Shown one piece after another: positions 1-5,695 of a stretch of DNA of 9,497 bases; the stretch's first letter is position 1, and every line of letters begins with the position of its first letter. This DNA is from Rhodothermales bacterium (GTDB lineage: Bacteria; Bacteroidota; Rhodothermia; Rhodothermales; UBA10348). The notes below the pieces were generated by a model. It was not told the DNA's origin, ran no database searches, and saw only the letters and a list, made by a program, of their open reading frames with translations. Position numbers and translations under genes: made by a program. Location of the stretch: assembly GCA_013003255.1 (NCBI GenBank), contig JABDJZ010000551.1, positions 1 to 9,497 of the forward strand. The letters run 5' to 3'.

Positions 1-351
1 CATCCAGACGGAATCGGGCATGGACTCCACCAGAGCGCCGTCCAGAATCCCGCCTTCTCCGGCCAGCCATCGCAGCTGAAACCCAATCCGGGGTGCATCC
101 GGCGCCGCCTGGTACGCCAGCGACAGCGAATCGATGAAGGGTAGGACTGCTACATCACTGAAGTTCTCGGCCACGGCCACACCCGGCCGATACATGGCGC
201 CACGCTCTGTCTCGTACAGCACGTCGGGCCAGTTGGCGCGGACCACTTCTCCCTGGGACTGCGCACGTGCGTCTACAACAGTGATCACGGTGACCAGTAA
301 GGTCAGCAGCGCGACAAGCGGGGAGGCGACGAATCGGTCATTCTGTCGCAT
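1..351 (-). CDS. Exported protein of unknown function (N-terminal part, cut by window edge)
   Basis: The first 117 codons of a minus-strand gene read open from ATG at 351 to the window edge with no stop. The N-terminus looks like a Sec signal peptide: a short polar start with Arg2 and Arg6, a hydrophobic run at about residues 11-26 (PLVALLTLLVTVITVV), then a likely cleavage near DARAQ at 27-31. The following ~85 residues are mature protein, mixed and slightly acidic, with a short motif DVAVLPFIDSLSLAY at about 66-80. I do not recognise a family. It lies 164 bp downstream of the kinase gene on the same strand, so it may be the last gene of the sigma-kinase operon or have its own promoter in that gap. 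No convincing ribosome binding site is visible before the ATG. Confidence that it is coding comes from the long open frame, the signal peptide and the strand agreement. Confidence 0.72.
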   Translation of the reverse strand, partial: MRQNDRFVASPLVALLTLLVTVITVVDARAQSQGEVVRANWPDVLYETERGAMYRPGVAVAENFSDVAVLPFIDSLSLAYQAAPDAPRIGFQLRWLAGEGGILDGALVESMPDSVWM

Positions 352-459
352 GGCGAGGGGGTCGGGAATGTGGAAGGCAGTCCCCTGTGATAGTGCAAGT
401 CCGGTGCCATTGTTGCATGGCGCGGGGTGCGAATTCAGGTTCGATCACCCACCGGGCGC

Positions 460-477
460 GAGGGATGCCTATCCCTC
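460..477. other. Perfect 7-bp hairpin in the sigma-kinase operon 3' gap
   Basis: GAGGGAT (460-466), a four-base loop, and ATCCCTC (471-477) form a perfect stem at the degenerate stop of the left repeat copy. A second stem, GCGTCC (495-500) with GGACGC (510-515), lies directly after the kinase stop. Neither is followed by a T tract on either strand, so these are not convincing intrinsic terminators. They could slow transcription or protect a 3' end. Confidence 0.35.
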
Positions 478-554
478 CCCCAGCGACGCCAGAAGCGTCC
501 TTGCGCAACGGACGCCTATCCCTCCACCAGCGACGCCAGCAGCGTCCTTGCGCG
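463..554. repeat. Tandem 47-bp duplication of the kinase gene 3' end
   Basis: Two adjacent copies with a period of 47 bp: 463-506 aligns with 510-553 with only three mismatches (466/513, 479/526, 493/540). The right copy contains the real end of the kinase gene (last codons and TAG at 518-516). The left copy lies just after the stop and still spells the same tail in a parallel frame: ARTLLASLGEG-stop against ARTLLASLVEG-stop in the gene. Because 47 is not a multiple of three, the left copy is not in frame with the kinase. It is either a slippage or unequal-crossover product, or the last trace of a second, deleted kinase copy. Confidence 0.85.
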
Positions 555-3194
555 ATCCACAAAGGCCTGATTGGACCCCGGCGCGCTGGCCAGCGAGTCT
601 GCCGCCGCACTCAGCAGGGGCACGGCCTCCTCTACGCGCCCGGCCTCCGCCAGCAGCTCGCCCAGTTCCAGACGAAGCCGCCAGGCCCGGGCATCACCGC
701 GCGGAATAACCTGGTCCGCGATCCGGATGGCCAGTCCGTAGGCTTCCTCTGCGGCCTCGGGGCTTCCAACCTGCGACAGAGCCCGGGAGAGGCCCCACTG
801 GGCATCGAATACCAATCGGTTCGGGACACCCATCCCCTCGCGAGCGGCCGAAAGCACGCCCCGGAAAATGGTACTGGCCTCGGCGTGCCGGTCAAGCGCC
901 AGGAGCGTCCAGCCCCAGTTGACCTCCAACTGTGCGCGCGTAGCCCATGGCGTGGAGCGGTCGGCTCGCACAATCCGGACGGCTTCCCTGAACGCCGGCT
1001 CAGCCCGCTCCCGGTCACCCGCACCCAGCCACATGTGGGCTCGGTTACTCAGGACACCGGCCACCCGATGGTCCGTTGGGCCATACATGGACCGGCGACG
1101 CTGAAGTGCCTGCTCAAAATTCTGTTCCGCGAGCTCGTACTCGCCCATACCGCCCAAGGCGGCCGCCAGGCTTTGCCGAGCCGATGCCTCCGACGGAGCA
1201 GCGCTCGGGATCCCCTCCAGGATGTCCACGGCTTCCTGCAGGGAAGCCACCGCCGCTTCATAATCACCCCGCTCGTGGCGAACCACGCCGAGACTCGCCA
1301 GCGTCTTCCCGAGTTCGGCCGGATCCCGGACGGCCAGTGTCCTTGCGTCCGGAAGCAGGTCCGCGAGCAGCGACTCCGCCACGGCAGGCTGCCCCATGGT
1401 TCGCTGAAGGAGCGCTGCATTCTTGCGCGAGACCACGGTTACCCGATCCGAACGTCCCATGGTCTGCTCCAGGACCGGAAGCGCCAGCGTATACAGACTG
1501 TCGGCTGCCGGAAGTCGGCCCTGACGCTCACGGACGCTGGCCAGATTGACCTGGGTGGTGGCAATGTCATCAGGATTGGCACCTCTGGCCTCGCGAATGG
1601 CCAATGACCCGGTCAGCAGCGAGTCGGCCTCTCTGGTTTGCCCGGCCCTCATCTGAACCACGCCGAGGTCATTCATGGTCTCGGCCACATCCAGTCCCAG
1701 GCTGTCCATCTCCGAGCGAATCGCCAGCGCCTCGCGGAGCAGTTCCTCACCCTGCTCGCGATCTCCGATGACCCCGTAGGCACTGCCGATCACGTTCATG
1801 AACGCGGCCCGGGCATAGGGCGTCTCCTTGAGATCCGTTTGGATGCGCACTACGCCGGCCTGAAGCGCTTCCCGGACGGTGACATCGCGATTGACATCGT
1901 TCTGCGGTTCGGCGGCCTCGAAGACCTCCACAAACAGGTCAACCACGCGGCGAGCCGTGTCCCGCTGAAAAGCCACCTGATCCCGCTCCACGGCAATCTG
2001 TCGGGCCTGGCGCGCCGAGACCACAGCGAACGCCACCAGCGACAACAGGAGCAGCGACGCACCGACCACGGCCGTCCGGTGCCGCTTGACAAACTTCTTC
2101 AGGATGTAGAGCGAGGTGGTGCCGCGTGCCTGCACGGGCAGGCCCTCAAGGTGCCTCTGGACGTCGGCCGCCATGGCCTCCGGCGAGGGATACCGCTGCT
2201 CCGGCTCCTTGCGGAGCGCCTTCATGATGATATTGTCCAGGTCGCCACGGAGGGCTCGCGCTGTCCTGCGACCCTCCCCTTCCGACTCGGTCAGGCGGAT
2301 GGACGGTGCCTTGGGAACGGTGTCCGATACCGTCCGCTCCACCTCAACCAGGGGACGCCCCTTCAGTCGAAACGGAAGGACGCCGGTCAGCATTTCGTAG
2401 AGCACCACGCCCAACTGGTAGACGTCACTGGCGGTCGTGACGGCCTCTCCCCGAATCTGCTCGGGAGACGCATAGTCCGGCGTGAGCATCCGCTCACCGG
2501 TCCGGGTCAGCGATTCCGTGGAGTCATCCTCGTCCAGCAGCTTGGCAATCCCGAAGTCCAGCAGCTTAACGCGGCCTTCAGGCGTAACAAGGATGTTCGA
2601 AGGCTTGAGGTCCCGGTGGACGATCAGGTGCCGGTGGGCATACTGGACCGCCTCGGCCACCTGGAGGAACAACTCCAGGCGCGTGTTGACGTCGCACTCC
2701 TGAACGAATTGACTGATGGGTACGCCATCGACCCGCTCCATCACGATGTAGGGGCGACCGTCATCCGTCCAACCACCGTCCAGCAGTCGGGCAATGCCCG
2801 GATGCTCAAGCCGGGCCAGAATGCGACGCTCGGCCACGAATCGCTCGCGGGCCACCGTCCCTGCAAGGCCTGGAGGAAGCACCTTGATGGCGACTTCCAT
2901 TTCGTAGTCACCGATGCGCTCGGCAAGGTGCACCGTGCCCATGCCGCCGCGACCGAGTTCGCCGATGATGCGGTAGGCGCCGATGCCCGTGCCGGTCTCC
3001 CGGATGGGCTCTGGAGCTTCCAGAATGGTGGAGGCCTCCCCACTGGCTGCCAGGAGCGATCGTACTTCTGCGGCTATGGCGCGGTCGCCATCGGCCAGGC
3101 GCAGGATGTCTTCCTCGCTGGCCTCTACGTCGCTCTCGAGGAGGTCGAAGAAGATCTCTTCGGCGCGGTCGCGGTCTTCGCTGGTGAGCGCCAT
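516..3194 (-). CDS. Transmembrane eukaryote-like Ser/Thr protein kinase with periplasmic TPR domain
   Basis: An 892-residue kinase of the PknB-like Hanks type. Residues 1-60 form a short acidic helical lead seen in ECF-associated kinases. The kinase domain spans about 73-350: glycine loop GRGGMG (81-86), VAIK with catalytic Lys104, a likely helix-C Glu122, HRDLKPSN (Asp195, 193-200), DFG (213-215), an activation segment with Thr230, Thr232 and Thr238, and the TPDYASPEQ motif (238-246). All key catalytic residues are present, so an active enzyme is expected. A basic stretch (KKFVKRHR) precedes one membrane helix at about 374-394, followed by a coiled-coil-like segment. From about 440 to the end there are many 42-residue-type TPRs, placed outside the cytoplasmic membrane by this topology and so likely to sense a protein or peptide. 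No PASTA domains. The start at 3194 lies one base after the sigma factor stop, implying translational coupling. The sigma factor is the obvious candidate substrate, by inference. Confidence 0.95.
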   Translation of the reverse strand: MALTSEDRDRAEEIFFDLLESDVEASEEDILRLADGDRAIAAEVRSLLAASGEASTILEAPEPIRETGTGIGAYRIIGELGRGGMGTVHLAERIGDYEMEVAIKVLPPGLAGTVARERFVAERRILARLEHPGIARLLDGGWTDDGRPYIVMERVDGVPISQFVQECDVNTRLELFLQVAEAVQYAHRHLIVHRDLKPSNILVTPEGRVKLLDFGIAKLLDEDDSTESLTRTGERMLTPDYASPEQIRGEAVTTASDVYQLGVVLYEMLTGVLPFRLKGRPLVEVERTVSDTVPKAPSIRLTESEGEGRRTARALRGDLDNIIMKALRKEPEQRYPSPEAMAADVQRHLEGLPVQARGTTSLYILKKFVKRHRTAVVGASLLLLSLVAFAVVSARQARQIAVERDQVAFQRDTARRVVDLFVEVFEAAEPQNDVNRDVTVREALQAGVVRIQTDLKETPYARAAFMNVIGSAYGVIGDREQGEELLREALAIRSEMDSLGLDVAETMNDLGVVQMRAGQTREADSLLTGSLAIREARGANPDDIATTQVNLASVRERQGRLPAADSLYTLALPVLEQTMGRSDRVTVVSRKNAALLQRTMGQPAVAESLLADLLPDARTLAVRDPAELGKTLASLGVVRHERGDYEAAVASLQEAVDILEGIPSAAPSEASARQSLAAALGGMGEYELAEQNFEQALQRRRSMYGPTDHRVAGVLSNRAHMWLGAGDRERAEPAFREAVRIVRADRSTPWATRAQLEVNWGWTLLALDRHAEASTIFRGVLSAAREGMGVPNRLVFDAQWGLSRALSQVGSPEAAEEAYGLAIRIADQVIPRGDARAWRLRLELGELLAEAGRVEEAVPLLSAAADSLASAPGSNQAFVDRARTLLASLVEG

Positions 3195-3195
3195 C

Positions 3196-3771
3196 TCACG
3201 CTTCGATCATTTCCTTGAGGATCTGGAAGAGCCTCGTCCGGGCCACGGCCCATTCGCGCTTTACCGTCCGCTCCGAGACGTCCAGAATGTCGGCCGTCTC
3301 CGAAACGGAGTAACCGGCAAAGAACCGGCACTCCACTACGCGGGCCTGACGCTCGTTCTGTACCTCAAGCATCTTCAGGGCCTCGTCCAGAGCTACCAGC
3401 AATTCGGGCTGCTCTGCAGAGGCCACTGCCGCCTCCTGGATGGGTACCAACGTGAAACCCGCACCCCGCTTCTGGCGCGCCCGACCGCGGGCGTAGTCCA
3501 CAAGAATCCGCCGCATGGCCTGCGCCGCCACCCAGAAGAACTGGTTTCGGTTCTTCCATTCGATGCGCTTCTGATCCACCAGCTTGAGGTACGCCTCATG
3601 GACCAGCGCCGTCGTGTTGAGGGTGTGGTCCGTCCGTTCCCGCCTGAGCTGCCGGCGCGCCTCCGTGCGGAGACGCTCGTAGACGGCAGGCAGCAGGAGC
3701 TCAATGGCCTCGTCGCTGCCATCGCTGGCAGCCACAAGGAGCTGGGTAATGTCGGAACGCGTCATGGACAT
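3196..3771 (-). CDS. ECF-family RNA polymerase sigma factor (PF07638/TIGR02999 type)
   Basis: A 191-residue sigma factor. Region 2 covers about residues 24-102 (VYERLRTEARRQL, then TALVHEAYLKLVD, then NQFFWVAAQAMRRILVDYARG). Region 4 with its helix-turn-helix covers about 139-186 (ARVVECRFFAGYSVSETADILDVSERTVKREW, quoted in parts: FFAGYSVSETADILDVSE and RTVKREWAVARTRL). In region 2.2 the acidic DAED-like patch of ordinary ECF factors is replaced by NTTA (residues 52-55). I chose ATG at 3771 because GGAAG lies eight bases upstream and family members usually begin just before DITQLL. ATG at 3786 (with GAGGT nine bases upstream) and 3765 are alternatives, and the frame stays open to 3840. No anti-sigma gene is adjacent; the kinase gene follows after one base (TGA-G-ATG), which points to kinase control. 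Confidence 0.93.
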   Translation of the reverse strand: MSMTRSDITQLLVAASDGSDEAIELLLPAVYERLRTEARRQLRRERTDHTLNTTALVHEAYLKLVDQKRIEWKNRNQFFWVAAQAMRRILVDYARGRARQKRGAGFTLVPIQEAAVASAEQPELLVALDEALKMLEVQNERQARVVECRFFAGYSVSETADILDVSERTVKREWAVARTRLFQILKEMIEA

Positions 3772-3804
3772 AGCTGGTGCTTCCATAATACGCAGACCTC
3801 GGCA

Positions 3805-3833
3805 CGATTCGTTAGTGGTTGGCCCCGTGTCAA
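3805..3833 (-). promoter_or_regulatory. Possible sigma-gene promoter (-35-like TTGACA)
   Basis: On the minus strand a perfect TTGACA lies at 3833-3828, directly after the T-rich tail of the terminator-like hairpin. At 17-18 bp spacing the sequence is GAATCG/AATCGT, a poor -10. The position, about 55 bp before the sigma start and just below a terminator, suits a promoter insulated from upstream readthrough. If the organism uses a Bacteroidota-type -10, this call fails. Confidence 0.2.
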
Positions 3834-3876
3834 AAATCAAAGGGGCGCTCCGGTAAGGGCTTTCCGGAGCGCCCCT
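3830..3876 (-). terminator. Strong intrinsic terminator or attenuator upstream of the sigma gene
   Basis: AGGGGCGCTCCGG (3841-3853) and its exact reverse complement (3864-3876) form a perfect 13-bp GC-rich stem with a 10-base loop. Read on the minus strand it is followed by TTGATTTTTG (3840-3831), giving an intrinsic terminator. On the plus strand it is followed by GAAACCC, so it is not a plus-strand terminator. It ends about 60 bp before the sigma start. It either stops readthrough from the serine hydrolase gene or acts as an attenuator in the leader of the sigma-kinase operon. Confidence 0.75.
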
Positions 3877-3880
3877 GAAA

Positions 3881-3920
3881 CCCGGCCGATTAAGTATTAA
3901 CTCACAACATTTCGGCCGGG
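3881..3920. repeat. 9-bp inverted repeat, second stem of the sigma-proximal element
   Basis: CCCGGCCGA (3881-3889) pairs perfectly with TCGGCCGGG (3912-3920) across a 22-base AT-rich loop. It lies four bases from the 13-bp terminator stem. On minus-strand RNA it precedes the terminator, so it could be an anti-terminator or sensor stem, or on DNA an operator. Confidence 0.55.
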
Positions 3921-3991
3921 CTTGTCAGACCCCTCGGTGTAGTAGGCGACGTTCGCAGCCAAAAGGGGCCACGCCCGGGAAAGTTTTTTTT
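3916..3991 (+). ncRNA. Candidate structured plus-strand RNA ending in a T8 tract
   Basis: Nested stems can be traced by eye: CCGGGC (3916-3921) with GCCCGG (3973-3978); CCCCT (3930-3934) with AGGGG (3964-3968); and GCGA (3946-3949) with TCGC (3953-3956). The outer stem is followed by GAAAG and eight T residues (3984-3991), a plausible plus-strand intrinsic terminator. The outer stem reuses bases of the 3912-3920 arm, so the two folds exclude one another. No clear plus-strand promoter is visible. Treat this as a small RNA or switch candidate. Confidence 0.3.
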
Positions 3992-3998
3992 CGAGGTC

Positions 3999-4031
3999 GC
4001 CAGCGGGGCCGCCAGCGAGGCCGCCAAGGCC
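3999..4031. repeat. Short 12-bp tandem repeat
   Basis: GCCAGCGGGGCC (3999-4010), GCCAGCGAGGCC (4011-4022) and a partial GCCAAGGCC (4023-4031) form about 2.7 copies of a GC-rich unit. It is probably slippage-prone low-complexity DNA. It lies just downstream, in minus-strand terms, of the serine hydrolase terminator. Confidence 0.5.
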
Positions 4032-4032
4032 C

Positions 4033-4073
4033 AAAGAAGAGAGGCACCCCGCCTGATCTTGGCGAGGTGCCTC
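4033..4073 (-). terminator. Intrinsic terminator of the serine hydrolase gene
   Basis: GAGGCACC (4041-4048) pairs with GGTGCCTC (4066-4073). After one mismatch, CGCC (4050-4053) pairs with GGCG (4061-4064) around a seven-base loop. On the minus strand the stem is followed by TCTTCTTT (4040-4033). It sits about 90 bp after the hydrolase stop in the right orientation. Confidence 0.7.
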
Positions 4074-4076
4074 AAA

Positions 4077-4112
4077 CCCGTCGGCAGGCCACCACTACTA
4101 GCCGGCGACGGG
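4077..4112. repeat. 7-bp inverted repeat, second stem of the hydrolase-proximal element
   Basis: CCCGTCG (4077-4083) pairs perfectly with CGACGGG (4106-4112) across a 22-base loop. It is separated from the terminator stem by AAA. The layout mirrors 3841-3920 closely: a GC-rich terminator stem, a three- or four-base A-rich linker, then a CCCG-led stem with a 22-base loop. Confidence 0.5.
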
Positions 4113-4161
4113 AGTCGGCGCCGTGTTGAAGGACGCGTCATCCCGAAGCGGAAGGGGCCAT

Positions 4162-5583
4162 CTAATTGCTGTCCATTCGCAACTGGGTCTCGAGTCGCGA
4201 GATCATGGCCAGGCCGTTCGTATTCCCCGGATCCAGTTCCACCGACACCCGGTAGTTGAGCAGAGCCTTCTCCAGCTGCCCCGCCAGCATGTAGGCCTCG
4301 CCCAGGCTGTCGTAGGGATTCGAGGCGTCCGGGTACTCGGACACGTTCAGCTCGAAAACGGCAATCGCCGCGTCTGCGTCACCCGCTCTCAGCAGGCGGT
4401 ACCCGAGGTCATTCAGGGTATCCTCCGTAAAGGCATCGCGGTCAAACTCCTGCTTCAGTTCCCGATACACCTGCCGAACTCCAGGGCCGGTAGAGTCCGC
4501 CAGCGCCAACTGCACCCGCCGGCCCACCCGGAAGGCCGGATCGTCGAACCGTTGATAGTTGAGCCAGGGCACCGCCGGATGATCCGTGCCGTCCAGAATC
4601 CGCACCAGCCGGTGCAACGCCAGCATCCCGTTGTCGGAGTTGGCGAAATAGACAAAGCCGCGTCCTGCCCCAGGATACCCTGCCACAAAGGCCTTGTAGC
4701 CGCGATTGTCGCCCCAGTGCCAGATGGCCTTTCCGCGGGAGGTCTGCTCGATCCCCCATCCCAGGCCCCACTCGATTCCCTCATCAGCATCCGCCTGCGG
4801 CGACGCCATCTCCTGCGCCATCTCAGCGGAGAGGCCTTCGCCGGCAAGAACGTGCGCCAGGAAACGCGCATAGTCGGCCGCCGTCGTGTGCAGCGAGTAC
4901 GCCGCGTTGGCTTCGGAGGGCGTGAACTTGTCAAACGGATGCCCGGTCGGGCCATGCCCGACGGCCACGAACTCGCCAAACCGGGGCTCCCAGATCAGGG
5001 ATGACTGCGCCATGCCCATGGGATCAAACACCCGGTCCTGAGCCGCGGCATGCAACGGGCGCGCCAGGATGGTCTCAACCGCACGCTGGAGGTAGACGAA
5101 TCCCTCACCGGAATACCCGAACGTCTGTCCGGGAGCGCGCGCCAGATCCAGACGCCCACCGGAAGGCCGCCAGTTCGGGAGCCCCGAAGTGTGGGACAGA
5201 ACCATGCGAGCCGTGATGGCGGCCGCGCGATCCGAATGCCCCAGGTCCGGATACGTGGTGTATTCGGACAGCGGGCGGTCCAGGTTGAGTAGACCCTCGT
5301 CTACCAGTTGGAGCGCGATGTAGGCCATGATTGGCTTGGTCAGCGACGCCGCCTCGAACACCGTCGACGTGTCCACGGGGGGATTCGTGGCCGTTGAGCG
5401 CAATCCGAAGCCCTGGACATAGGCCAGTTTCCCGTTCTCGATCACAGCCACACCCAGGCCGGCGATGTCTGCCTCTGCCACAAGGTCACGGAGGACTGCA
5501 TCCCGCTCCTGCGCCGATGTGCGCGTGCCGCCAAGGAGGAGGATCGCGATAAGGAACGCCGGCAGGAATCGTCTTGGACTCAT
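4162..5583 (-). CDS. Exported serine hydrolase, beta-lactamase/PBP class C-like, with C-terminal TPRs
   Basis: A 473-residue protein. A signal peptide is clear (RR at 4-5, hydrophobic core about 6-19, likely cleavage near SAQ at 23-25). The beta-lactamase (PF00144) fold spans about 28-335: SLTK with nucleophile Ser80 and Lys83, Tyr157 in a YSG motif in place of YSN, and HWG (289-291) as the third active-site motif. The last part (about 385-455) holds TPR-like helices (NDLGYRLLRAGDADAAIAVF, then SLGEAYMLAGQLEKAL). The reaction is likely hydrolysis or transfer on an ester, amide or D-amino-acid peptide outside the cytoplasm; resistance to beta-lactams need not follow. I chose ATG at 5583 because it begins the signal peptide. 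The frame is open to 5973, but that extension crosses the divergent gene and lacks family similarity. No clear ribosome binding site. It diverges from the zinc hydrolase gene across 112 bp. Confidence 0.93.
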   Translation of the reverse strand: MSPRRFLPAFLIAILLLGGTRTSAQERDAVLRDLVAEADIAGLGVAVIENGKLAYVQGFGLRSTATNPPVDTSTVFEAASLTKPIMAYIALQLVDEGLLNLDRPLSEYTTYPDLGHSDRAAAITARMVLSHTSGLPNWRPSGGRLDLARAPGQTFGYSGEGFVYLQRAVETILARPLHAAAQDRVFDPMGMAQSSLIWEPRFGEFVAVGHGPTGHPFDKFTPSEANAAYSLHTTAADYARFLAHVLAGEGLSAEMAQEMASPQADADEGIEWGLGWGIEQTSRGKAIWHWGDNRGYKAFVAGYPGAGRGFVYFANSDNGMLALHRLVRILDGTDHPAVPWLNYQRFDDPAFRVGRRVQLALADSTGPGVRQVYRELKQEFDRDAFTEDTLNDLGYRLLRAGDADAAIAVFELNVSEYPDASNPYDSLGEAYMLAGQLEKALLNYRVSVELDPGNTNGLAMISRLETQLRMDSN

Positions 5584-5616
5584 TGAAATCAGATTGGGTG
5601 GGCCAATTGACACGGC

Positions 5617-5652
5617 AAGCCGGACGGTTTGGTTTCGGGTGGGGACCGGCTT
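5617..5652. promoter_or_regulatory. Inverted repeat in the divergent promoter region (candidate operator)
   Basis: AAGCCGG (5617-5623) and CCGGCTT (5646-5652) are perfect inverted half-sites separated by 22 bp, midway between the divergent starts at 5583 and 5696. A TTGACA (5607-5612) on the plus strand could be a -35 for the right-hand gene, but its -10 at standard spacing (TGGTTT) is weak. A shared regulator of both genes is possible. A small hairpin, GGGGA (5641-5645) with TCCCC (5654-5658), overlaps the right half-site. Confidence 0.35.
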
Positions 5653-5695
5653 CTCCCCGTTCGCGTAGCAGGATCTTGAGACAACCCTTCGCCCC

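Larger units (their letters stand above)
3772..4161. other. Structured non-coding region between sigma and serine hydrolase genes
   Basis: These 390 bp hold no credible protein gene. The region contains two similar two-stem elements (3841-3920 and 4041-4112), a nested fold ending in T8 on the plus strand (3916-3991), and a short 12-bp tandem repeat (3999-4031). It also has the only marked AT-rich patch nearby (TTAAGTATTAA, 3890-3900). A 79-codon minus-strand frame (3902-4141) crosses these structures, is rich in Arg and Pro, and has no ribosome binding site, so I do not call it. Confidence 0.6.

Noticed and set aside
463..554. CRISPR-like or mobile-element repeat
   Set aside because: There are only two adjacent copies without spacers, and one is the coding end of the kinase gene; no terminal repeats or transposase are present in the window.
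387..1607. Plus-strand open frame of 406 codons
   Set aside because: It is antisense to the kinase TPR region, rich in Arg, Pro and His as expected from a shadow frame in GC-rich DNA, with no recognisable domain.
1638..3218. Plus-strand open frame of 526 codons
   Set aside because: It is exactly antisense to the conserved kinase catalytic domain; His- and Arg-rich composition and lack of motifs mark it as a shadow.
3902..4141. Minus-strand frame of 79 codons with a short hydrophobic stretch
   Set aside because: It overlaps a terminator and two other paired structures, has no ribosome binding site, and is rich in Arg and Pro. It was considered as a small membrane protein but is not supported.
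4123..5004. Plus-strand open frame of 293 codons
   Set aside because: It is antisense to the serine hydrolase, whose catalytic motifs fix the true strand.
5607..5635. TTGACA-led promoter for the MBL gene
   Set aside because: The -35 is perfect but the -10 at proper spacing (TGGTTT) is poor, so it is mentioned only in the operator entry and not called.
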